A stretch of 64,000 nucleotides of DNA from Nematostella vectensis (lineage: Eukaryota; Cnidaria; Anthozoa; Actiniaria; Edwardsiidae). Positions 42,084 through 52,070 of this stretch are shown here, piece after piece. The number at the start of each line of letters is the position of its first letter. Position 1 is the stretch's first letter. The stretch lies in contig NC_064044.1 in NCBI RefSeq assembly GCF_932526225.1, positions 6,660,747 to 6,724,746 of the forward strand, in the 5' to 3' direction. A program made the position numbers and the translations under genes. The notes under the pieces were generated by a model. The model did not search any database and had not been told where the DNA came from. It worked only from the letters and a program-made list of their open reading frames with translations.

Positions 42084-44940
42084 TCAGCGCTTGTGCCTTC
42101 TATAGCAGCTAAGGCACGTGAGTCTGACATTTCACTTGTAGTGACCCTGACTGTCGTCCAGCCGGTCGATACTGAAGCATTGGGGATGACTCTTGGTGTA
42201 CCCCTGAAGCAGAAGCTGAGTGCCACAGACCGTGCACTTCTTGTCCGCGTCAGCAATCGTGCCGAGTACGTGGTCTACCGTCAGAACGTGGTGCGGTCTC
42301 GTGTACTTTGTGCGACCCTTTTTCTTGTCGTCTATAGCGTATCGCTTGATTCGCGCAATAATGAGCTCTTCACTGGGCGTAGCCTGCAGTCCTGTGGGAA
42401 CCAAGGCACCGGGGGTGTTTTCGGGGGGGATCACGCGGACTATCTGGTCGGCGCGCCGCACGCGGGAGATGCCAGTGTATACAGCATTCGTGATCCAGCC
42501 CTGTAAGCTGTGGTCTATGATAAACAGACGTCTTGGAGTCTGGATAGTCTTGCCCATCACCCGGTGGACTGTCCCCCAGCCCGCGTGTTTCCACTCGAGG
42601 GGAAGCCCGTTAAGGACCGCGTCGAGAGCAACCTCGACTACCGTGCCTTTATACGCGTCGACCTTCTCACCCCTTTTGCCTGGCACGGGTACTGGCCGCC
42701 CTTGCTTGCGATAACGATGCGCGACGCTAGTATCGGGGTCAAAGCGGATGGTTGCTGGCAATCGGGGGTAGCTTTTCCTGTGGTGCTCTACCAATCGCTG
42801 CTGAACCCCATCTTGTTGGTCGAGCACACCCACATATCGTATGGGTGGGCCTGCTCGATCGCCGCGTCGAACGTCACCCCATCCCACTCCTTTCGAAACA
42901 CCTCAAGCTGTTGGGAATCTGGCTGACACCAAATCCGGCCCTTTATGTCGTGGAGCCTGGAGGAGGGCGTGGCAGAGCCGCAGTCGCATGTACTGTACTT
43001 CCGCAGTCTTCACACAGGCAGCGGTAGTCGGACTCGAACCAGCGGATGTTCTCTTGTGTCCACTCCTTGAGCATATCGTGAGGCCCCTCTTTATCTCCCC
43101 AGGGCGGGACCTGCCCATAGTCGCCACAACAAACTACCAGACACGGCCGCGTGGCGAGATACCCTAGGATCGCGCGTAGCACTTTAGTCTGTACCTTACA
43201 GCACTTGTCAATGATGATTACTTCTGCGAGACGGTCGAGTTTGTGCCCCAGCTCGGAAGGTCTCCACTCCTCTATCGGCTTCTCCGCTGGTATGCAGAGG
43301 TAGTGGTGGTAGGTTTGAGCCTTCACCGCGAGGCGCGGGTTGTTGCGATGGTCGTGGGCGAGGTTGTTCTCGGGGGTGAGCACCACAACGTTGCGGCCGC
43401 GGAACATGCTCACCGCCCACTCGGTCTTCCCCGATCCTTCTTGGCCGGCTAGATACATCTTTGCAGAGGTTGCGGCCACTAGATCACACGGCAGACTCGG
43501 CGCAGTGCTTGGCTCCCTGGCCAAGCTCCCCGACTTCTTCGGACCCCAAGCCGCTTCGGGTCGCCACTCGTACCCAGGTTTCTTGTGGCGCCACTCTCCA
43601 TACCTCGGATTTGCTCCACGAGCTTTACACCACTGGGCACCGCCTTTGCGTATATGGCATCTGTGCACACTCGGAGGACGTCTTCGCGAAGGATCCGCCT
43701 CAACATGCGTCGCAACGCTATGTTTGTGTACGCCAAGACGAAGGCCCTGATATGGTACCATTGTGAGCGCCGGACACCGTCTTTGTATTGGATCAGATAA
43801 GCCCCATCGGCATGCTCGAAGTTAAGTAAGTGGTCGATGCCCGCAAGGGGGTTTGTCAGATACGCGGCTTCTTCACAGTCGCGGACTACGATCGAGGACT
43901 CGTCGCCATGGCGAGCGCACTTGCCTACGAAACGGACAGCGAGATCTCGACCCTCAGGGTACTGCGAGTCTTCGCCGCCGGGGCGGCACGCGATGGAGTG
44001 GGGGAACTTGATGGAGTCCTTTTTTCCGACGCTATACAACACCTCCCTCGCCGTGGCCATGACGAGGTCACCCGAGTCTAACAGGTCCTTGATCTCTGGC
44101 GTGGTGATCCAGCCCTCGTTTGTTCCAAGTGTTGCCCTACTCTCCCGGAAGTGTAGGCGTAGCAGGCCTCAGAGAACTCCCACTCGGTCAACTGAATGGC
44201 CCCGGTTAGTTGAAGAACCTCGCTCAATGGCCGTCACACAACATCCGCGATACGATACACGTTCGTAGGGAAGCCGTATTTCCGTACCAGATCAATGGCG
44301 TCCGAGGCGCCGCCAAAGACACTGTCCTCGCATCCTAGGTACGCCGCACGCATGTCGATGTGCACATGAGGCTGCGCCCCTAAGTTTTCCTTGCTATTCC
44401 ACACTTTGGACTCAACCTGCGCCGCTCGCCAGACGTCCCTGTATTTAAGAGGCGTTGGCCTGATGTTCTCTCTTTGGGTCCACTTCTTGAAGCGATACCC
44501 TATTGCACCGCCCATCGAGTGCGTAGCTTCGGTGTACTCTTGGTAGGCTGGGTGATCATCAGGGAGCCATTAAGGATCATATCCTGTCTCGTCTGTAAAC
44601 GCCCTGTCGATAGCCGCATGTGGATTTGTGTGCACCCCCTCTTGTACTTCCCCGAGTCCCACATAATGTTGCCCAGGGCGTCCACGGCTACCAGCTTTAT
44701 CCCGAGCTTCTTTTCCATCTCAAAGAGGTCTTCTTTGGTGCATCCCGTAGTGGCCAGCTTCTTTTCATATCGCTCGAGGATCTTGCCTCGTGTCTTGGTT
44801 AGACCAAGGGAGCGCGAGGTGCCGCGATTCCTTAAGAAGTCGGCAACATAGCTCACAACACAGTTAGCGAAGGCGTCACTCCCCTCTCGCTCAAACATTG
44901 GCCCAGGCTCCCCATTCTGCTCATCCTCGACCCATTGCAT
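42084..44940 (-). pseudogene. Replication gene: family-B polymerase palm - SF1 helicase - endonuclease VII-like fusion, multiply frameshifted
   Basis: Read from 44940 downward. N-terminal part: KLVAVDALGNIMWDSGKY. PolB motif A-like HVHIDMRAAYLG (about 44370). Motif B/C region: FVLAYTNIALRRML and VLRVCTDAIYA (about 43700), with Cys where the first Asp of DTD is usual. SF1 helicase: P-loop YLAGQEGSGKTEW (about 43445), Walker B EVIIIDKCCKV (Lys for the usual Glu), motif III VVCCGDYGQVPPWG, then VHRVMGKTIQTPRRLF and NAVYTGISRVRRADQI (motifs V/VI). C-terminal zinc/HNH domain: CTVCG, FSIDRLDDSQGHYK, CLSC. Frame jumps occur near 44560, 44170, 43600, 43010, 42910 and 42790, and a TGA follows HYK. Homologs I recall encode one polypeptide. 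Dead in this copy. Confidence 0.82.
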
Positions 44941-44958
44941 CCTGGACGAGGACAGTCT

Positions 44959-45306
44959 CTAATTGCCCGTATCGCGAGCTGCGATGTCAGACAGGACGAG
45001 TGCGAACCATTCCCGAGCGCGCCTCTCGATGCCGCGCATCCTCTGCCCTTCACGATTCGCTCCGCAGGGGCGGCACAACCGCGTCTCTGACTGCGTCCCT
45101 ATGCCGCAGATCCTGCAAGGCACGGGGAGGGGGCTGCCCTTACGGAGCCTTTGGAGGTGCACCTTGCAGTAGGTGTCCATGCACCTCTGGCCGCACGTGT
45201 TTGCATGGCCGACCTTCAGCCACCCGCAGTAACCTTTTCCGCACTTCATCCTTCGAACGCTCGGTATACCACAGGACAGACGGAGGTCTAATTGCAAGGA
45301 TCCCAC
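44959..45306 (-). CDS. Cysteine-rich zinc-binding protein, 115 aa
   Basis: Intact open frame. Cys/His pairs include CGKGYCGWLKVGHANTCGQR, CMDTYCKVHLQRL and PCRICGIGTQSETRLCRPCG: at least two CxxC-type zinc sites. It ends in a basic helical tail (GIERRAREWFALVL). It lies 19 bp upstream of the replication gene on the same strand and next to the right terminus. It could bind DNA or regulate element expression, but this is inferred from zinc-finger character only. An in-frame TTG/CTG would be needed for a longer start; ATG 45244 (MKCGKGYC) may be the true one. Confidence 0.65.
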   Translation of the reverse strand: MGSLQLDLRLSCGIPSVRRMKCGKGYCGWLKVGHANTCGQRCMDTYCKVHLQRLRKGSPLPVPCRICGIGTQSETRLCRPCGANREGQRMRGIERRAREWFALVLSDIAARDTGN

Positions 45307-45349
45307 TTGTTTCTATGAAAGGCCCCAGTCCCGCTGCTGCCGATAGACA

Positions 45350-45548
45350 GCGGATTAATGATTGCTAACCACTGCTAATTATTCATCTACGCGGAGTGTG
45401 TTTTGCGTAGATCTACTTCTGCTAACTACCCATCTACGCGAAATTCGTTTCGGCCGCTCCGACCCCCCCAAGCCTAAGATGGGCTGGGAGGCCCGGAGGG
45501 GCGATTCGCGCCTCCCGCTCGTTTCACTGAAAGTCCCCAGTCCCCCCC
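45350..45548. repeat. Right terminal inverted repeat
   Basis: The inverse of the left terminus: GCGCCTCCCGCTCGTTTCAC, TGAAAGTCCCCAGT, then a C-tract. It has two CGCGTAGAT/ATCTACG units against three on the left. The inner edge is GGATTAATGATTGCTAACC. Confidence 0.9.
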
Positions 45549-45554
45549 TCGATT

Positions 45555-47155
45555 CCATACTTTTTTTAATGAAAATCGATGTGGCATAAAAGGTATGTGG
45601 GTCTGAAAACACTAAATGACCGCCAACTAATTTGTTGTGAACAAACCTTTCGCTTTTATAAAAAAAAATCGAAGAGTACGTACTTCTTATATACTTCTGA
45701 TAAAAAAAGAAGTGTTGTGCACCATCTCGATCTGATTAAATAAGCGTTTATGCTCCGTCCTTGAATTGAAATTGTTCAAAAGTCTTGCAATTTAGTCCTT
45801 TTTGCTCCGGGAATTGAATTATTTTTTTGCTTCTGTGAAATCTTGAAAATGGCGCCTTTGCGATTGTGATCCTCTCGCTTACAAAAAATCTTGAAAATGG
45901 CGCCTTTGCGAGTGTGACCTCTCGCCTACAAAAACGCGTAAATTAGAACTTTTCTATCCGGTATAATGTTGAAATAAAAACCATTTTGCACACCTCCTCT
46001 CCGGAAATGTGTGGAAATGGCGTGGTTTCGGAGTTGTCTAGCTCAGCCGTTCTTTCGTAAAAGCTGGTCAACAGTCCATTCCTTAGTGTGATTTTCAAGT
46101 TTTCCAAAAATATTGTAAGATGGTAGTACTACTGAATATTAATTAATAGAGAAGTGAATTCAACAACGCTATTTGCAGACGTGAGTATACTACATCTTCA
46201 ATCAAACGATTAGTAACGCCATACAAAGGCATAATAGAGCGCTTTTAATTGGAAAATAATTGGAAAATAATTTTGCTGCTTTTTTGCCAACCATTTTGGA
46301 AAAGGATGATCGGCCCAGTTACCTCCCTGGTGGTGCGAAGCTCAGTGGTACGGACTTCGCTTCTCAAGCAAGAGGACCAGGGTACGAACCCAGGTCAGGT
46401 CAACTTGAGATTTTTCAGAGGTGTAAAAAACCTGGCTCTCTACATTGGTGACTGTGTATCCCTCGTGACTCGGATGACTATGTTAAATGGCGGTCCCGTC
46501 TCGCAAAAACCTAGCTAACCAACCTGTTATTGGGGACGTTAAAGAACCACTGAAGAAGGCAGGGTCCCTCTTCACGCTCTCACCCATGTAAACTGCGTGG
46601 CAGCACAGTGCGCCTTATATAGCAGTCCAGAGAAGACCCCGTGTAATGTAAATCCAGAGTAATTCAGCCTATGGCGACATGACGGAAAAACCTGAAAAAC
46701 GCGCAATTCCAGATAGAGAGAGAAGACACAATTTCTTACAATGGCTATAGGTTCCTTGTATTACGGACTGATTTTCAAAACACAAATAACGTGAGGCCGA
46801 AGTGCACATAACCAGATTTTGGAATTTTAAGATAATTTTTCCTCGATCATCATTGCCCTGTGTATCAATCAGCTCAGGGACGAAAAACTCAAATTTCAAT
46901 GACACCTTACAAAAAGTCGCATCAATTTAAAAAAAAAAGTCGCACTTGATATTTTGTTTGCTATAAGTTAGTAAGTACTCAGAGAAATTATCCGCCTTAT
47001 TAGATGTGAAATGGGCTTATTTGATGCGTCACGTCATGTTTTTCCTTCATGTCGCCTATTGCTGCAATTCTGAATAAAGTCGGCCAGCGGTGGCGAGTCA
47101 TGATGGTTCTAATTTGAGTGTGGATGAATTATGCCTTCTGATGTACTGACGTTGT
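45555..47155. other. Intergenic DNA right of the virus-like element
   Basis: It holds a 52-bp tandem duplication at about 45839-45931 (TCTTGAAAATGGCGCCTTTG twice) and a tRNA-derived SINE (46310-46660). No exon was recognised before 47156. Confidence 0.55.
46310..46660 (+). mobile_element. tRNA-derived SINE
   Basis: The head has an A-box-like GAAGCTCAGTGGTACGG and a B-box-like GGGTACGAACCCAGG about 35 bp apart, as in a Pol III promoter. The body contains TTGGGGACGTTAAAGAACC, a GGACGTTAAA motif common in invertebrate SINE cores. No intact cloverleaf is formed, so it is not a functional tRNA gene. Ends are approximate. Confidence 0.7.
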
Positions 47156-50100
47156 ATGGGCTTATTAACATGCATTGCTCACTCGGCCATAAAACAAACA
47201 TGCGATAAAAACAACGAATCAAACACGTCGCCATTTTCTTCAACGGAAGGCCACTGGTGCAAAAACAGACTCCTAGATATGCACCCTGTGGAACAGAATC
47301 GAGCTAAGAACTCCGCCATTGCCCACATTGTCATAGGGGGCTCTCTCTTGATCTTCGGAATAACCGGTCAACTCACGAAAAAGTCTGAGTGGTATGGCCA
47401 TAATGACTATATGACAAAGACAGCTTTAGCAATCTGGGTCAGCATATGGGTGAGTGACACTAACTTAAAGATTCTTAACCAGTCACTTCTTTGTTTATAC
47501 TTCAACATAGAGTGGTCTTTTTGTAAAGTTATTTCAAAATAAACTACAAAAAAGAATAAACGGTAATATATTAGACCTAACTCGAATTCACGTCTGAAAG
47601 TATGATGTTTTGAGTTCCCGTACCACATTATATTTTTGGGTTCCATTACCACCGCCTCGATCGCATGAATCGACATGAAATAGTGAAAGGTAATCGGGTC
47701 GGTCGGTTTTAAAAAGGATTATGGAGTGTCAGGACGAGCTTTATAGACATTTTAGAATCAATTAGGGCGAGTTATCTCGGATACTTTCTAGAACCGTTAG
47801 CTTTATGATTTGTTGTTGCATTTATGATTGTTATGTCATAAAACCTTTCACCACAGACTTGAAAAAGTCAACTTGTTGTCTCAAGATGGAATAAGTAAGT
47901 TGTCACTTGTAATCAATCACTAAAGAAACGATTTTGGATGAAAAATTAGTAGATTCTAAAAAGTAAACCAGGTAATTAATTTACTTTATCAAAACTGTAC
48001 ACACATCGGTGCACACCGTAAGTGCAACAAAAAGAAATAAGGGAGGGATACTCATATAAATTCTGCAGGCAGTTTAATATGAACTAAAATATATTGTCTC
48101 GGGTTGTTTAATATGAACGTCTTATTTTCATACTCCGAAAGAAAAGAAGAGTGTATTTTCAAAATCACATTAACACAATAAAGCAGAGGGGGATCTAACT
48201 TTTCGCTGAAGGGGGGAGTTTAGCTCAGTGACAAAGGAGTGGGGGTAATTACCTTTGGTTACATATGGCGGCTAGATTGCAGAATACCCCCACTCAAAGA
48301 TTACCCCTGACTGTCACCTCGTCAACGCCATTCCCCATTCTTCTTTTTTTTTATTTTTTTATGACGGCTATTTTACCTAATAATTTTCTTTATACAACAT
48401 TAATATTTGCAACAACGATTTTACTCTAATTGTATTCATAACTTCGATGTACAATCCCTGAAAGTGCTAACTATTTTGAACTGTGCTCATAACTTGGTTC
48501 GACAACCCCTTAAAATACTTAGTTATCCTTAGTTTTGAATCGTAACTCCGTTCTACAATCCTAAAAAATACCAATTCTTTTGAATTTTACTCAGTCCGTT
48601 CTACAATCCACTAAAATACTAAAAATTATTTAATTGAACTCATTGTCCGTTCGACAATCCTTTAAAATTCTAAGTTTTTTTTAGTTTTGAAGCATAACGC
48701 CGTTCGACAATCCTAAAAAGCTCTTTTTAATTGTACTTTTTATATCGTTCTACCATCCTTAAAATACTAAGCTCTAATCGCACTCATAACTCCGTTCTTA
48801 TCGAGTTGACGTTGGGACGCGTTGAGAAGTTGACGTGAAGGCAAGTTGGAGTGAGGACCTGGGGACAAATTGAGCAGAGGACGAGTTTACAAGTTGACGA
48901 GAGGACGAGTTGACAAGTTGACGAGTTGACGAGTTGACAAGTTGGGGAGAGGACGCGTTGACAAGTTGAGGACGAGGAGAGGACGAGGAGAAGACGAGTT
49001 GACAAGTTGGCGCGAGGACGAGTTGACAAGTTGAGGAGAGGACGAGTTGACAAGTTGAGGAGAAGACGAGTTGATAAGTTGAGGAGAAGATGAGTTGACA
49101 TGTTGAGGAGAGGACGAGTTGACAATTTGAGGAGAAGACGAGTTGACAAGTTAAGGAGAAGACGAGTTGACAAGTTGAGGAGAAGACGAGTTGATAAGTT
49201 GAGGAGAAGACGAGTTGACAAGTTGAGGAGAGGACGAGTTGACAAGTTGAGGAGAAGACGAGTTGATAAGTTGAGGAGAAGATGAGTTGACATGTTAAGG
49301 AGAGGACGAGTTGACAAGTTGACGCAAGGACGAGTTAAAAAGTTGACGAGAGGACGAGTTGACAAGTTGATAAGAGGACGCGTTAACAAGTTGACGCGGG
49401 AACGCGTGGACAAGTTGACGCGAGGACGAGTTGACAAGTTGACGAGAGGACGCGTTAACAAGTTGACGCGAGGAAGATTTGACAAGTTGACGAGAGGTCG
49501 CGTTAACAAGCTGACGCGAGGACGCGTTAACAAGTTGACGCGAGGACGAGTTGACAAGTTGACGAGAAGACGCTTTAACAAGTTGACGCGAGGAAGATTT
49601 GAAAAGTTGACGAGAGGCGCGTTAACAAGTTGATGCGAGGACGCGTTGACAAGTTGATGAGAGGACGAGTTGACAAGTTGACGAGAGAACGCGTTAACAA
49701 GTTAACGCGAGGAAGATTTGACGAAAGGACGCGTTAACAAGTTGACGCGAGGACGAATTGACGAGAGGACGCGTTAACAAGTTGACGAGAGGACGTGTTG
49801 ACAAGTTAATAGAGAGCTTAAGCAAGTCGACACGAACGGCATCAAAGACGGCGCGCGCGCTCACGAATTGCTGAAAAACGGCGTTGACGTTCGTGACCGC
49901 GCGCGTAGAACGTAAAAAATAGGGAAAATGCCGTTCGGGATTTCCTGTCACGGACGTCAACGCCGTTTTTCAGCAATTCGTGAGCGCGCGCCGTTTTTGA
50001 TGCCGTTCGTGTTGACTTGCTTAAGCTCTCTAATGAGTTGGCAAGAGAACGAGGTGACGTGGAGACGGGAGGACGAGTTGATGTTAGAACAAATTAAAAC

Positions 50101-52070
50101 CCTCCCCCTGATTCCGCTACTCTAAAGCAAACCCTACGCTTTTGTTTTGTTTTTTTGTCTCTATACCCGTGGCTCGTTCTTTTCTATAATGGTCGTTGTT
50201 GAGGGCTCTGTCGATTTCTTCCGACATTAATTACTACTATTAATTTATTCATGCTTTTTAATCCATTCATAGCATACTTAGAGTTATAACGTAAAAGAAC
50301 ACACTGAATGCGATCGTGCAACGAAGCAAACCCACTCACTGATAACGAAAGAGTTCGCCAAGCATTTTTATGCATATTAATTGTCATTCGATTTGAAGTA
50401 GCGATTGAATATTTCTAGTTATAAAATGCATGATGACGATGTATAGATGTCGTTGATAGCAAAAAGTCATGTGAGAATTATTTCTAAACAATGAAACGAA
50501 GGGTATGTTTAATGACAGTATGATTGTAATGATGGCGATGAAGTTGTTTACAATGTCTATTATCATAATATAATGATATTATGATTACGATGACGGCAAT
50601 GATTATGGTGATGACGAACAAATAATAATGTGTATCGTGATGATAGTGACAATTGTTATGATGATGATACAGATATGATAACATTTGCTAATAGAAGTAT
50701 AGATATTAAAGCATACCAGGGAAAATAATGGTGATCTTTTAATTGATGGCGCAGGTGTTGATAACGGGCATCTTGGGAGGCGTAACGAGTCGACATCTCA
50801 AGTCTGCAAACGAGCCTTCTACGCGGCCATGGGTATGCCTTTTTTGCTCTATGCTTTAAGAAATATGTATGTAGACATGCATAGGGGTCTATGAAATGTA
50901 GCAAACCTGGTTTTTGTATTTTTTATACCATTTTTTCTTGCCTTCAACCCGCTGTAAACAACTTGAAACCCTGGTTGTCATCTCTTTTTCATGGTTTTTT
51001 AGTTATGGCCTCCATTCTCCTCCCCCCCCCCCCCCCCCACCTAAAACAACTTTTGGCTGCGGCCTCAATATAGTATCAGAATCTAATTGACCTTTCCACA
51101 TCTTCCCACAACTCTTTGCGATGTTTGCGTGAGACCGAGGATAACAAACTCTGCCATCTTGTTTACAATTTTGACGTCTGAAGTCGGTTTTACGCGCACG
51201 AAAGAGTTATGGGAAGATGTGGGGAAGGTTAATAAGATATGGTTATTTTAAGAGTTTCTTGCAAAATGGCCGCTGTAGTACTTTCAAATTTGAACAATAA
51301 CAAAGGAATGGGTATTGTGTTACTTTCCCAGGTGGTCGCCTACATGACTTTGTCCATCATAACAGCTTGCTTTGCATTCTCTCTCGCGGGCTTCAGTAGT
51401 CTAACTTTGCGCCTTCAGTACACGACCAGCTGTGACACCCAACCCTCAGACACTGGCTGGGAAACTGGGCTTGCACTCAACTGTATCTACATCGTATTTG
51501 TTCTTACTGAGGCCGCGATTGCTATCTGGTCAGCGGAATTGTGTCGACGATCTGTTCGGTGCTGCTTTCAAAACGGATTTAAGGTAACCATGTTAACGAA
51601 ACAAAACAATTAAATACTAAAATTGTATAAAGACCTCTTGAATCAAGCAGTAATTTTTCACTCCCGCACAATACCAAACCACACAATTTTAACACAAGAT
51701 ATCGTTGATAAATGGAGTGTCAGACATCAATTGTTGTTGGTTAAGTTTTCTTTGTAAAAGTTGGTTATGTTTTCTTTTAAACCACTGTTGAAATTTTAAC
51801 AATAACAAAAGAGTGGCTAATTGACATGTTCATTGCTGCTAAAATGGCTCCTGGAACATAAACAAGAATGTTATAGCTTAAAAAAATCAGGAATTGTTTT
51901 ATTTGATATTTGTTTATGTATTTGATTCTATGAAGCATTGTGGGTTTCGTCACATGTACTTTATTTGATCAGCATTTATAATAATTTTCTCCACTCCGTT
52001 TATGCAGTTGCAGAGCACCTCCCATGTATTGCGGCTTGACAGTAGAGAGCGGGATACCTGTGTTGTTTGA
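47156..52070 (+). CDS. Four-transmembrane CD20/MS4A-like protein, 4 exons
   Basis: Exons are 47156-47449, 50755-50832, 51332-51583 and 52008-52070, all phase 0 with GT-AG. Transmembrane segments: TM1 IAHIVIGGSLLIFGITG; TM2 TALAIWVSIW joined to VLITGILGGV across the first intron; TM3 VVAYMTLSIITACFAFSLAG; TM4 LNCIYIVFVLTEAAIAIW. An extracellular loop with one Cys lies between TM3 and TM4. Exon 2 (26 codons) links TM2 to the cytosolic loop. The MS4A/CD20-like layout is inferred from topology and the exon boundary inside TM2. The start could be 47156 (228 aa) or 47279 (187 aa, MHPVEQNRAKNSAIAH); the latter fits family length better. The last exon is short and less certain. Intron 1 holds the 24-bp minisatellite. 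Confidence 0.75.
48784..49807. repeat. 24-bp minisatellite
   Basis: About 1 kb of units like GACGAGTTGACAAGTTGAGG plus AGAA, with later variants GACGCGTTAACAAGTTGACG. The unit length of 24 keeps both strands open, so long Leu/Ser/Thr/Arg repeat ORFs appear; these are not genes. It is in intron 1 of the four-TM gene. Confidence 0.88.
49811..50031. mobile_element. AAT-flanked long-arm MITE
   Basis: Termini are AGAGAGCTTAAGCAAGTCGA and, inverted, AGAGAGCTTAAGCAAGTCAA. It is flanked by AAT (49808-49810 and 50032-50034), with arms of about 95 bp rich in GCGCGC. It is inserted within the minisatellite, whose units resume on the far side. Confidence 0.82.
51008..51040. repeat. C-tract
   Basis: A CTCCTCCCCCCCC run in intron 2 of the four-TM gene, without recognisable element ends. 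Confidence 0.5.

Larger units (their letters stand above)
34718..45554. mobile_element. Integrated double-jelly-roll DNA-virus-like element (Polinton-like architecture)
   Basis: The element body is 34724-45548. It is bounded by inverted repeats that begin with a G-tract then ACTGGGGACTTTCAGTGAAA, and is flanked by identical TCGATT (34718-34723 and 45549-45554). It is visibly GC-rich against AT-rich host DNA. It carries capsid, penton-like, packaging ATPase and hydrophobic virion-type genes, plus a polymerase/helicase/endonuclease replication gene. Six-base target duplications and this module set recall Polintons/Mavericks and Polinton-like viruses. However, no retroviral-type integrase, protein-primed adenoviral-type polymerase or protease was recognised. 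Several genes are broken, so this copy is a fossil. The genes run in both directions, with two convergent pairs. The replication architecture resembles multicopy proteins I recall from Hydra, corals and glomeromycete fungi; this is unverified. Confidence 0.92.

Noticed and set aside
42132-42887. Plus-strand ORFs in 42093-44851 as separate viral genes
   Set aside because: They are opposite-strand shadows in GC-rich sequence; all recognisable motifs are on the minus strand.
46330-46405. tRNA gene
   Set aside because: Box A and B are present but the acceptor and anticodon arms do not form; it is the head of a SINE.
48784-49633. Long repetitive ORFs on both strands in the 24-bp minisatellite
   Set aside because: The unit length is a multiple of three, which keeps frames open; no splice or domain evidence, and the region is inside an intron.
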